From assembly GCA_948432605.1 (NCBI GenBank), contig CAOJCV010000004.1:1-32291 (forward strand): a stretch of DNA of 32,291 bases, written 5' to 3'. The stretch comes from an uncultured Mycoplasmatota bacterium (lineage in GTDB: Bacteria; Bacillota_I; Bacilli_A; RF39; UBA660). A program made the position numbers and the translations under genes. Positions 23,586 to 31,349 of this stretch are shown piece after piece. Under the pieces are notes generated by a model, which made no database searches, was not told the origin of the DNA, and saw nothing but the letters and a program-made list of their open reading frames with translations. Numbering within the stretch: the first letter of the stretch is position 1; every line of letters starts with the position of its first letter.

Positions 23586-24179
23586 ATGATTAATGGACTA
23601 TATATAAAATATGAATATGCAAAGCAAATGCTTCAAACGGAATTAGAAATTTTATTACATTCTTTTGAACATAAGCATGGATATAATCCTGTAGAGCATA
23701 TGAAATCTAGAATGAAATCTATTTCTAGTATTGAGAAAAAATTAGAGCAAAAAGGTCTTAATAATTCTTTTTTAAATATTGAGAAATCTATTACTGACGT
23801 GGTTGGGTTTCGTATTGTTGTATCTTTTATTTCAGATGTTTATGATATTGTTTCTTTGATTACTCATTCACCTAATCTTATTGTTAAAGAAAGAAAAGAT
23901 TACATTCGTACTCCAAAGAATAGTGGCTACACAAGTTATCATTTAATTGTTTTGGTTCCTATTTATTTAGAAAATGTTGTAGAGTACATACCTGCTGAAA
24001 TTCAAGTAAGAACTGTAGCAATGGATTTTTGGGCTAGTTTAGATCATAAAATTCGTTATAAATTTAAAGAAGAAATACCAGAAGATGTTCAACAGAAAAT
24101 GGAGGAGTATGCAAAAGATATTCAAGAACTTGATTATAAAATGTATTATTTAAATCAGGTTATGAGTAAATATCAATAG
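23586..24179 (+). CDS. relQ: Small alarmone synthetase, RelQ/YjbM type ((p)ppGpp synthetase)
   Basis: The product is 197 aa from the ATG at 23586, with TTGAGG upstream; an in-frame start at 23538 would run through the leader hairpin. A single RelA/SpoT synthetase domain is present with no hydrolase, TGS or ACT domains. Motifs include N-P-V-E-H-M-K-S-R-M-K-S-I-S-S-I, DVVGFRIVVSFISDVY, KERKDYIRTPKNSGYTSYHL and EIQVRTVAMDFWASLDHKIRYK; the last two carry the ATP/GTP-binding and catalytic residues, including Glu in E-I-Q-V-R-T. It should transfer pyrophosphate from ATP to GTP or GDP and make (p)ppGpp in the cytosol. Mature size and motif order fit RelQ rather than RelP, but the paralogue assignment is tentative. 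Confidence 0.85.
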   Translation: MINGLYIKYEYAKQMLQTELEILLHSFEHKHGYNPVEHMKSRMKSISSIEKKLEQKGLNNSFLNIEKSITDVVGFRIVVSFISDVYDIVSLITHSPNLIVKERKDYIRTPKNSGYTSYHLIVLVPIYLENVVEYIPAEIQVRTVAMDFWASLDHKIRYKFKEEIPEDVQQKMEEYAKDIQELDYKMYYLNQVMSKYQ

Positions 24180-24186
24180 TTTTTTA

Positions 24187-24195
24187 TGATATACT
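24187..24195 (+). promoter_or_regulatory. Extended -10 promoter for mutY
   Basis: TGATATACT with TATACT at 24190-24195, 8 bases after the RelQ stop codon. The start is expected at about 24202, which is the first base of an in-frame GTG. Confidence 0.55.
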
Positions 24196-24210
24196 TTATA
24201 TGTGATTTTT

Positions 24211-25239
24211 ATGAAAGAAAATGATATTGTTAAATTATTAAATTGGTATTCTATTAATAAAAGAAATTTACCGTGGAGACATACTGATGACTCTTATAAA
24301 ATTTGGATTTCTGAAGTTATGCTTCAGCAAACTAGAGTAGAGGCTGTAAAAGAGTATTATCATCGTTTTTTAGTGCAATTGCCTGATATAGAATCTTTAG
24401 CAGCTGTATCTGAAGATAATCTTTTAAAGCTTTGGGAAGGATTAGGGTATTATAGTCGTGCTAGAAATTTAAAAAAATGTGCAGAGAAAGTTTTATCTCT
24501 TGGTTATAAAAAACTTCCGAATACAGAAGAAGAAATTAAAAATTTACCTGGGATTGGGCCTTATACTGCTGGTGCAATTTTGTCTATAGCTTATCACCAA
24601 TGTGTGCCTGCTATTGATGGAAATGTCATGCGAATCTTATCGAGAGTTTTTGAAGATTCTCGTGATATGCTAAAAAAATCTGTTCAAGAAGAATATCGTT
24701 CTCTTTTAAAATCTTTTATGAAAGAAAAATATGCACGTGATTTTACTGAAAGTTTTATCGAACTTGGAGCACTTATTTGTCTTCCTAATGGAACTCCTAA
24801 ATGTTTGGAATGTCCTTTTCGTTCTATTTGCAAAAGCTATAAACATCATACTATGTTAAATTATCCTGTAAAACGTAATAAAAAAGAGCGAAAAGTTGAA
24901 GAGAAAACTGTTTTTGTTTTTCAATATAAGAATACTTTTTTCATACAAAAGAGAAATAATACTGGTTTATTAGCTTCTTTATACGAATTTCCAAATGAAG
25001 CCTTTAAAATGTCTTTAGAAGAAGTAAATAATTATTTATTACAGCATAATTATTTTTTTTCTAGTGTATTTTATTTGGGAGAATTTCGTCATATTTTTTC
25101 TCATGTTGAATGGCATATGAATGCCTATGTTATTTTGCTAAATCAAAAATTTAAGGGTTTATTTTTAGAAAAAGAAGATATAGAAACGAAATATTCTTTA
25201 CCAACTGCTTTTTTAAAAGTTTATCAAAAAATAAAATAA
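24211..25239 (+). CDS. mutY: A/G-specific adenine glycosylase MutY
   Basis: The product is 342 aa from the ATG at 24211. It removes adenine mispaired with 8-oxoguanine in base-excision repair. N-terminal catalytic domain: Glu35 in S-E-V-M-L-Q-Q-T, helix-hairpin-helix LPGIGPYTAGAI, catalytic Asp in P-A-I-D-G-N-V-M-R. The 4Fe-4S cluster is CLPNGTPKCLECPFRSIC, a C-x7-C-x2-C-x5-C spacing that I recall in Clostridia-type MutY rather than the usual C-x6. The C-terminal about 120 residues form the NUDIX-like recognition domain (FIQKRNNTGLLASLYEFP). The in-frame GTG at 24202 lies at the predicted transcription start. Neither start has a ribosome site, so translation may be leaderless. Confidence 0.93.
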   Translation: MKENDIVKLLNWYSINKRNLPWRHTDDSYKIWISEVMLQQTRVEAVKEYYHRFLVQLPDIESLAAVSEDNLLKLWEGLGYYSRARNLKKCAEKVLSLGYKKLPNTEEEIKNLPGIGPYTAGAILSIAYHQCVPAIDGNVMRILSRVFEDSRDMLKKSVQEEYRSLLKSFMKEKYARDFTESFIELGALICLPNGTPKCLECPFRSICKSYKHHTMLNYPVKRNKKERKVEEKTVFVFQYKNTFFIQKRNNTGLLASLYEFPNEAFKMSLEEVNNYLLQHNYFFSSVFYLGEFRHIFSHVEWHMNAYVILLNQKFKGLFLEKEDIETKYSLPTAFLKVYQKIK

Positions 25240-25252
25240 TTTTTTTAAATTA

Positions 25253-25261
25253 TGATATAAT
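25253..25261 (+). promoter_or_regulatory. Extended -10 promoter for the popT-natAB run
   Basis: TGATATAAT with TATAAT at 25256-25261 after an A/T tract; start expected near 25268, where the AAGGTGGTG ribosome site begins. Confidence 0.6.
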
Positions 25262-25283
25262 TTTTATAAGGTGGTGTAGTATT

Positions 25284-26174
25284 ATGAATTTCATTTTAAA
25301 TTGTTTTAGAGGTTTTTGTATGGCTCTTGCTGATAGTGTTCCAGGTGTAAGTGGTGGAACCATTGCTTTTATTTTAGGCTTTTATGATAAATTTATTAAT
25401 TCTTTAGATCGGTTAATGTTTGGAAATAATAAAGAAAGAAAAGATGCTCTTTTGTTTTTAATTAAACTTGGTATTGGATGGATTATCGGAATGATCTTAG
25501 CCATTCTTGTTTTAACAAATTTATTTCAAAGTCATATTTATCAAGTTAGTTCTTTATTTATTGGTTTTGTATTATTTTCAATTCCTTTGATTGTAAAAGA
25601 AGAAAAATCAAATTTAAAAGGTCATTATAAAAATATTTTTTTCTTAATTCTAGGAATATTACTTGTTTCTTTTATTACTTATTTTAACCCAGTAAGTGGT
25701 TCAGAAAATATTGTGAATTTGTCACATTTGAATGTTGGGTTATGTCTTTATATTTTAGTAGCTGGAATGATTAGTATTTCAGCGATGGTTCTACCTGGTG
25801 TTTCAGGATCTACTTTGCTACTTATTTTTGGACTTTATATTCCTATTATTTCTGCAATTAAAGAATTTTTACATTTTAATTTTAGTACAGTTCCTGTTTT
25901 AGTTGTTTTTGGAATAGGTGTTTTGCTTGGAATTGTTTTGGTTATTAAACTTATTAAAATTGCTTTACAGAAATATCGAAGTCAAACTGTATATGCAATT
26001 ATAGGATTAATGATTGGTTCTTTTTATGCAATTGTTATGGGACCAACTACTTTAGAAGGAAACTATTCTCCATTAGAAATTGAAACGTTTTCTATTCTTT
26101 GGTTTATCATAGGGGGATTATTTATTCTTCTTTTAGAAAAAGTAAAAGTATTATTAAACGAAAATAGATTTTAG
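25284..26174 (+). CDS. popT: DUF368 undecaprenyl-phosphate transporter (PopT-like)
   Basis: The 296-aa product has about eight membrane segments. It contains the two inverted-repeat motifs of DUF368: A-D-S-V-P-G-V-S-G-G-T-I-A-F near residue 15 and A-M-V-L-P-G-V-S-G-S-T-L-L-L near residue 170. DUF368 proteins have been shown to return the C55 lipid carrier (undecaprenyl phosphate) across the membrane so it can be reused for cell-wall and teichoic-acid synthesis. The ATG at 25284 follows AAGGTGGTG. It heads a tightly packed run of six genes on one strand, and there are other envelope genes in the window (PAP2 phosphatase, LtaS-like enzyme, flippase). Confidence 0.9.
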   Translation: MNFILNCFRGFCMALADSVPGVSGGTIAFILGFYDKFINSLDRLMFGNNKERKDALLFLIKLGIGWIIGMILAILVLTNLFQSHIYQVSSLFIGFVLFSIPLIVKEEKSNLKGHYKNIFFLILGILLVSFITYFNPVSGSENIVNLSHLNVGLCLYILVAGMISISAMVLPGVSGSTLLLIFGLYIPIISAIKEFLHFNFSTVPVLVVFGIGVLLGIVLVIKLIKIALQKYRSQTVYAIIGLMIGSFYAIVMGPTTLEGNYSPLEIETFSILWFIIGGLFILLLEKVKVLLNENRF

Positions 26175-26189
26175 AAAGGAATGATTTGT

Positions 26190-26900
26190 TTGAGCGTATT
26201 TGTAAAAAAATTTGAAGTTTTGGAGAAAGTGAAAAAGCATCAGAATGATGTATTTCATTTATTTTGGGATGAAGTAAAGGACTTTTGGTATTTTACTCTT
26301 TGTAATTCTAATCAAGAAGAAGATTTTTTTGGCATTTTTTATTCAAAAGAAGCAATAAGATTTTTATTAGATTATTTTATTTGGAAAAGAAATATTTCTT
26401 TAGATGGAAATATGGATACAATTCGTGTAAGTTATCGTGAAAAATTATTAGGTTATATTCGCTTTTTAAATAGAACTCATGTTGTAGAAGAAAAACCACT
26501 TATTGTAGAGCAATTATTGTATCAAGTGTTGCAAATGTTTGAAGAAGAATATAAGGCTGTTCATATTATTCATAATCCTAAACATTTAAATGGAAGTATT
26601 CTTACGTTTTCAGGCTCATCGAAGGGGAAAAATTTTGTTGTAGAATCTTTTGAAGATCAAACTTCTCGAATGGATTATTTGCTTCAAACACATGCAAATA
26701 ATAATTCTTCTTGTTTTTTTCGAGAAGATGATAGAGATTATTATTTTGGAAATATTTCTTTTGGGAAAGAAGGGTTATTAAATGAGAAAAAATATTTATT
26801 AAACATTTATCAAGCAAGGGGATATCAGGACGGGCAAAACGCATCTTTAATGAGAACGCTTTATCAAGCTGTACAAGATGCGAATCGAAGAAAGTCTTAA
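26190..26900 (+). CDS. Uncharacterised cytosolic protein in the popT-natAB run
   Basis: The product is 236 aa if started at TTG 26190, 9 bases after AAAGG; the ATG at 26181 abuts that ribosome site and is less likely. It is soluble, mixed alpha/beta, with no signal peptide or membrane segment. The N-terminal half (about residues 1-100) contains F-W-D-E-V-K-D-F-W-Y-F and F-G-I-F-Y-S-K-E-A-I-R-F-L-L. The C-terminal half contains I-H-N-P-K-H-L-N-G-S-I-L-T-F, E-D-D-R-D-Y-Y-F-G-N-I-S-F and a basic tail (D-A-N-R-R-K-S). No known domain or catalytic motif is recognised. It sits 15 bases after popT and 12 bases before the NatA-like ATPase gene, so it is probably co-regulated with both. Confidence 0.65.
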   Translation: MSVFVKKFEVLEKVKKHQNDVFHLFWDEVKDFWYFTLCNSNQEEDFFGIFYSKEAIRFLLDYFIWKRNISLDGNMDTIRVSYREKLLGYIRFLNRTHVVEEKPLIVEQLLYQVLQMFEEEYKAVHIIHNPKHLNGSILTFSGSSKGKNFVVESFEDQTSRMDYLLQTHANNNSSCFFREDDRDYYFGNISFGKEGLLNEKKYLLNIYQARGYQDGQNASLMRTLYQAVQDANRRKS

Positions 26901-26912
26901 GAGGTGAGTTTT

Positions 26913-27662
26913 GTGTTAAAAGTAGAGCATGTAAAAAAGAAGTTTGTTAAAGTAGATAAAAAGAAAAAGAAGCAAGAGTTTTGGGCTGATAATGATATTA
27001 CTTTTGAAGCTTATGAAGGAGAAATTATTGGGATATTAGGTCCTAATGGAGCAGGAAAAACAACGCTTCTTCGTATCATTGCAGGTATTTTAAATCCAAC
27101 GGAAGGAGAAATTACTTTTGATGGACTTCATTATGAAACGGATGAAATCAAAATAAAAAAAAATTTTGCTTATCTTTCTGGTAATACTAAAATTTATCAA
27201 ACCTTAAGTGCGTATGAATTACTTTTGATGTGTGCAGAATTTTATGGTGTTGATTCTTCTATCATAAAAGAAAAAATAAAAAAAATATCTACTTATTTAA
27301 ATATGGACTCTTTTTTACATCAAAAGATTGGAAACTTATCTACTGGTCAAACTCAAAGAGTTAATATTGCGCGTTGCTTAATTCATGATCCAAAATATTA
27401 TATTTTAGATGAAGCAACAAGTGGTTTGGATATTATTTCTAGTCAAATTATTTTAGATTTTATAAAAAAAGAAAAGGAAAATGGAAAAACTATTTTATAT
27501 TCTACTCATTATATGGAAGAAGCTGAAAATATTTGTGATAAAGTTTTATTAATTCATCATGGTGAAGTTATTAAAAGAGGAACTCCTCATGATATACTTG
27601 AAAGTACAAATACTTCAAATTTAAGAGATGCTTTTTTTAAATTAATTGAAGAAATGGAGTAA
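26913..27662 (+). CDS. natA: ABC transporter ATP-binding protein, NatA-like
   Basis: The product is 249 aa from GTG 26913, which lies 7 bases after GAGGT; an in-frame GTG at 26904 overlaps the ribosome site. Canonical ABC ATPase motifs: Walker A G-P-N-G-A-G-K-T (residues 43-50), signature L-S-T-G-Q (142-146), Walker B Y-Y-I-L-D-E (162-167), H-loop in Y-S-T-H-Y. The closest architecture is NatA of the NatAB Na+ efflux pump, based on the paired permease downstream (NatB type). A more general ABC-2 exporter function is not excluded. It drives export by ATP hydrolysis with the permease that starts 4 bases later. Confidence 0.85.
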   Translation: MLKVEHVKKKFVKVDKKKKKQEFWADNDITFEAYEGEIIGILGPNGAGKTTLLRIIAGILNPTEGEITFDGLHYETDEIKIKKNFAYLSGNTKIYQTLSAYELLLMCAEFYGVDSSIIKEKIKKISTYLNMDSFLHQKIGNLSTGQTQRVNIARCLIHDPKYYILDEATSGLDIISSQIILDFIKKEKENGKTILYSTHYMEEAENICDKVLLIHHGEVIKRGTPHDILESTNTSNLRDAFFKLIEEME

Positions 27663-27666
27663 ATAA

Positions 27667-28812
27667 ATGATGAAAACTAGTTTATGGTATGTTTTAAAAA
27701 AAGAAATTAGAGAAATGTTTCGTGATAAAAAATCTTTATCTATGATGCTTATTATTCCTTTAATGATTCCGTCACTTGTTATTGGTATGTCTTATTTATT
27801 TGAAATGCAAATGCATAAACCAATAGAAGCATATAATAAGATTGGCTTTGCTTATTCTTTAAGTGACCCGGAAAAAGAAATTTTAGCTAATATGAATATA
27901 AATTATATTGAAAAAAGTTTTCATGAATTAGAAATAGACTACAATAATGAACTTGTTGATTTATATGTTTCTTTAGATGGTAATGTTTATACTATTCATG
28001 GAAATGAAAGTGAAACAACAACTTTTGCGAGTCGTTTAGTGGAATCTTATTTTGATGTTTATAAAGAATATTTGCAACAAGAGTATTTAGCTTCTGTTAA
28101 TGTGAATCCTCAAGATGTAACTAATATTATTGAATTAAAAAATGAAGTTCAGAAACAAGAAATTTATTTTGCAAATTATGTGACTAATTATGCCTTTTTG
28201 TTTATTATTATGGCTATTACTGTCTCGGCTACTTATCCTGCTACTGACGTGACTGCTGGTGAAAAAGAACGTGGAACACTTGAAACTTTGTTAACTTTTC
28301 CAATTAAAAGTAGGGATATTATTTTAGGTAAATTTTTAAGTGTGACTTTTTCTTCTTTTATTACAGGTCTTGTAAGTTTATTACTAATGATTATTTCACT
28401 ACTTATTGCAGGAAATATGTATTCTATTTATGAAGGACAAAATTTAATGCTGTCGGCTTCTAGTTTCTTATTTTCTTTTCTTGTTATTGTCTTATATTCA
28501 TTTTTGATTAGTGGATTTTGTATTGCAATTGCAAGTAAATCTAAAACATTTAAAGAAGCTCAAAGTGCTTTAACACCACTTAATTTTATATGTTTCTTTC
28601 CTGGTATGATTGCATTTATGATAAATATTCGTGCAACAGCATTACTTTCTTTAATTCCATTTTTAAATTATACATTACTTTATACTGATGTTTTAAATGG
28701 CGTGGTGGATTATTTTAATATTTTTTTGATGATATGTTCTACCATTCTAATTATTCTTTTTGTATTAGTTATAATTATTAAACAATATAAATCAGAACAA
28801 GTATTATTTTAA
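27667..28812 (+). CDS. natB: ABC-2 type permease, NatB-like
   Basis: The 381-aa product has an N-terminal membrane segment (MMLIIPLMIPSLVIGMSYLF), a roughly 140-residue extracytoplasmic domain, and then five membrane segments from about residue 170. The region T-A-G-E-K-E-R-G-T-L-E-T-L-L-T-F-P-I (about 195-215) is the conserved coupling element of ABC-2/NatB permeases, contacting the ATPase. With the preceding ATPase it should form an exporter; NatAB pumps Na+ in Bacillus, but substrate here is inferred by family only. GGAG lies 7 bases before the ATG at 27667. Confidence 0.83.
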   Translation: MMKTSLWYVLKKEIREMFRDKKSLSMMLIIPLMIPSLVIGMSYLFEMQMHKPIEAYNKIGFAYSLSDPEKEILANMNINYIEKSFHELEIDYNNELVDLYVSLDGNVYTIHGNESETTTFASRLVESYFDVYKEYLQQEYLASVNVNPQDVTNIIELKNEVQKQEIYFANYVTNYAFLFIIMAITVSATYPATDVTAGEKERGTLETLLTFPIKSRDIILGKFLSVTFSSFITGLVSLLLMIISLLIAGNMYSIYEGQNLMLSASSFLFSFLVIVLYSFLISGFCIAIASKSKTFKEAQSALTPLNFICFFPGMIAFMINIRATALLSLIPFLNYTLLYTDVLNGVVDYFNIFLMICSTILIILFVLVIIIKQYKSEQVLF

Positions 28813-28823
28813 GGAAGGGTTTT

Positions 28824-29462
28824 ATGAAAGTACAAGAGCCAATTATTAAAAAAGTAGAATATAAGGATTTTTTTCAAAATTTAGAGGATTGTACAAATGG
28901 TGTCTTTGAATCTTTAAAAAGTGATCAACAAATTATTTTGGAATCTCAAACAATAGAAGAATGTATTTTTAGAAAATGTGATTTTCAAAATATTGATTTA
29001 AAAGATGTTTATTTTATGGACGTTATTTTTGAAAATTGTGATTTATCAAATCAAAGATTTATAAAGAAATCTTTTGGGAGAGTTATTTTTCGAAATTGTA
29101 AATTAGTAGGAACAACTTTTTTTGATTGTTCTTTAAGGGATATTTCGTTTTGTGATTCTCTTTCAAAATACATTAATTTTTCAGGGTGCAAAATGAGTTC
29201 TATGATTATTTCTAATTGTGATTTTTCTTATGCTACTTTAGAAGAAAATGTGTTTCATAATATTTTTGTAGATCATGTGAATTTTTCTAATGCAGAATTT
29301 GTTAAATTGAATCTTAAAGGAATAGATTTTTCTAGTTCAGATATTACAAATGTTCTTTTTGAACGTAATATGGTAGAAGGAATGATTATAAATTATTCTC
29401 AAAGTTTTGAACTTGTTAAATTGTTGGGAATTTATATTAAAGAGGAAGAAGATTTTTTTTAA
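28824..29462 (+). CDS. Pentapeptide-repeat protein
   Basis: The 212-aa product is built almost wholly from A(D/N)LXX-type pentapeptide repeats, here with F or I centres: C-D-F-Q-N, I-D-L-K-D, C-D-L-S-N, C-K-L-V-G, I-S-F-C-D, I-N-F-S-G, C-D-F-S-Y, V-N-F-S-N and I-D-F-S-S between about residues 45 and 180. These should form a right-handed quadrilateral beta-helix. The C-terminus (S-Q-S-F-E-L-V-K-L-L-G-I-Y-I-K-E-E) resembles the short helical end seen in Qnr/MfpA-type gyrase-protecting proteins, but that function cannot be assumed. It is cytosolic, without signal peptide. It lies 11 bases after the NatB-like gene with its own AAGGAAGG ribosome site. Confidence 0.85.
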   Translation: MKVQEPIIKKVEYKDFFQNLEDCTNGVFESLKSDQQIILESQTIEECIFRKCDFQNIDLKDVYFMDVIFENCDLSNQRFIKKSFGRVIFRNCKLVGTTFFDCSLRDISFCDSLSKYINFSGCKMSSMIISNCDFSYATLEENVFHNIFVDHVNFSNAEFVKLNLKGIDFSSSDITNVLFERNMVEGMIINYSQSFELVKLLGIYIKEEEDFF

Positions 29463-29508
29463 TATAATATTTTTCTTTTTTTTTAATAAAATGGTAAGGG
29501 TGAAGGTA

Positions 29509-30603
29509 ATGGGTTCTATTCTTCTTTTTTTCTTGTTTCTGCTTTTTTTATTTTTTGTAAGCAAATATTATAGTATCTTGTTGCAACGTTTTGGGTCTTA
29601 TTTTTCAGTAAATGAAAAGAAATGGAAATTGCCAATTGATTTTTTTTCTTATTTTTTAAGTTTTTGTACTTTAAATGTTTTTTCCTCTCTTGGAATATTT
29701 CTTATACATTTTTTAGTATTATCTTTCTTTTTTGAATTTATCTTTTTGCTTCTTCCAAAGAGGTTTAAGTCAATTTCAAAAATTGACTTTTTAAAGCAAT
29801 GTAGTGTGATTCCATTTTTTTTAACTTTGATTCTTTTTATTTATGGTTTTTTTAATATTCGAAATATTGTTTTAACTTCTTATGAAATTTCTACTACTAA
29901 AAATCTTTCTTCCTCTTTTCGTATTCTATTTGTATCTGATGCCCATTATGGAACGGTATTAGAAAAGAATGATCTGGATCAAATTTGTAATGAATTAGCA
30001 AATTATTCTTTTGATGTGGTAATTTTAGGTGGAGATATTGTGGATGAAAATACTTCTTTTAAAGAAATGAAAGAAATTTTTTCAACTTTTGGTAATATAG
30101 AAAGTAAATATGGAACTTATTTTATTTATGGAAATCATGATCGCCAGAAGTATACCAATCAAAAAAGTTTTTCTGAAGAAGAATTAGAGCAAGCACTCCT
30201 TGAATTTCATATAACTAGCTTAATAGATGAAGAGGTTTTGCTTGGAGATAATGTTCTCTTATTAGGGAGAGAAGATGCTAGTGAGAAACGAAAAAATATT
30301 AATTCATTAGTTGGTTCTTTGGATTCTTCTAAGTTTGTGATTTTAGTAGATCATCAGCCTGTATCTTTTCAAGAGAATGCCCAATATGGTGTCGATTTAA
30401 TGCTTTCTGGACATACGCATGCTGGGCAAATTTTTCCAGCTGGTTATTTAATTAAGTGGTTTCGTTTGAGTGATTTATGGTATGGGCATGATAAGATAAA
30501 GCAAATGGACGCTATTGTATCTTCTGGGCTTACTGGATGGGGATATCCTATTCGCACACAAGAACATTCTGAATATGTCATTATTGATATTGTAATGAAA
30601 TAA
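29509..30603 (+). CDS. YkuE-like membrane metallophosphoesterase
   Basis: The product is 364 aa from ATG 29509; upstream in-frame starts (ATG 29491, GTG 29500) have poorer ribosome sites, since GGGTGAAGG precedes 29509. Four N-terminal membrane segments (to about residue 125) are followed by a calcineurin-type phosphoesterase domain with all metal ligands: Asp144-x-His146 (S-D-A-H-Y-G), Asp176 (G-G-D-I-V-D), Asn209-His210-Asp211 (G-N-H-D), His328-region (V-D-H-Q-P) and G-H-T-H-A-G-Q at about 301-307. It belongs to the YkuE/YaeI group, some of which act on lipid or envelope phosphates. The active site should face outside the cell given the anchor (inference). It is the last gene of the popT-natAB run; a hairpin follows. 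Confidence 0.85.
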   Translation: MGSILLFFLFLLFLFFVSKYYSILLQRFGSYFSVNEKKWKLPIDFFSYFLSFCTLNVFSSLGIFLIHFLVLSFFFEFIFLLLPKRFKSISKIDFLKQCSVIPFFLTLILFIYGFFNIRNIVLTSYEISTTKNLSSSFRILFVSDAHYGTVLEKNDLDQICNELANYSFDVVILGGDIVDENTSFKEMKEIFSTFGNIESKYGTYFIYGNHDRQKYTNQKSFSEEELEQALLEFHITSLIDEEVLLGDNVLLLGREDASEKRKNINSLVGSLDSSKFVILVDHQPVSFQENAQYGVDLMLSGHTHAGQIFPAGYLIKWFRLSDLWYGHDKIKQMDAIVSSGLTGWGYPIRTQEHSEYVIIDIVMK

Positions 30604-30607
30604 TATG

Positions 30608-30634
30608 AAGTAAAATAAATTAATTTACTTTTTT
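30608..30634 (+). terminator. Terminator after the metallophosphoesterase gene
   Basis: AAGTAAA / TTTACTT stem with a 9-nt loop (ATAAATTAA), followed by TTTT-rich sequence; closes the popT-natAB run. Confidence 0.6.
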
Positions 30635-30710
30635 GTGAGAAAATGGACATGATAGGATAAAGAGGAATAGAAAAATAATAGAATTTTTCATAGAAGTAGT
30701 AGTGAATGTT

Positions 30711-31349
30711 ATGAAAAAGAAAACAGGATTATTAGTAGTATTATTATTTGTTGTAATTGGGATTACTATAGGAGTTACATATGCTATATGGCAAATCACA
30801 TTAGAGCAAAGTTCTTTGAATGTAATCTCAACAGGATGCTTTCAAATCGAATTTCAAGATAGTAATCCTATTACAATTCAAAAAGCGTATCCAATAAGTG
30901 AAGAGGAAGGAAAGAAACTTGTTCCTTATCATTTTACAATAGAAAATAGTTGTGGAAATGCAGCTTCTTATCAAATCAATCTTGAAATAATAAATAACAC
31001 AACTATTGAAAATTTAGAATATATAAGAACAATGTTAAATGAAAATAATACTCTTCTAAAAGAAAATGAAGAAGTAGAAAAAACTTTAGAAAATGCAATA
31101 ACTTCTTATAAGTTATCCTTTGGATATTTAGAAAAAGCTGAAAAAAAGGATTTTACTTTGAGATTGTGGTTAGATGAAAATACGCCATTAACAGAGGAAT
31201 ATATGAATCAGTTTTTTGAAAGCAAAATAACAGTTATAACTACAGCTTTAGAGAAAATAGATAAAGTAAAGCCACTAGCAAATGCGACAATTAGAAAAGA
31301 AGAAAATAATATTATAGTTGATGCAAGTACATCAGAAGATGAGGAGTAA
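30711..31349 (+). CDS. SipW-type-signal surface protein, N-terminal part (ends at a frameshift)
   Basis: The first part is 212 aa from ATG 30711. Its N-terminus is a hydrophobic segment followed by T-Y-A-I-W-Q-I-T-L-E-Q-S-S. This is the T-x-A-x-W type processing region of TasA/CalY-like exported proteins that use a SipW signal peptidase, so secretion is expected. The next domain (S-T-G-C-F-Q-I-E-F ... K-A-Y-P-I-S-E-E-E-G ... P-Y-H-F-T-I-E-N-S-C) is the TasA-like beta-sandwich, followed by an Ig-like domain start (V-D-A-S-T-S-E-D-E). The frame stops at 31347-31349, but the other frame continues the domain in register from 31339. No good ribosome site is visible (AGTAGTAGTG only). Confidence 0.7.
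   Translation: MKKKTGLLVVLLFVVIGITIGVTYAIWQITLEQSSLNVISTGCFQIEFQDSNPITIQKAYPISEEEGKKLVPYHFTIENSCGNAASYQINLEIINNTTIENLEYIRTMLNENNTLLKENEEVEKTLENAITSYKLSFGYLEKAEKKDFTLRLWLDENTPLTEEYMNQFFESKITVITTALEKIDKVKPLANATIRKEENNIIVDASTSEDEE

Noticed and set aside
29461-29490. TATAAT-like box (29463-29468) before the metallophosphoesterase gene as an internal promoter
   Set aside because: It sits in an A/T-only stretch with no -35 box or TG extension; chance occurrence is likely in sequence this AT-rich.
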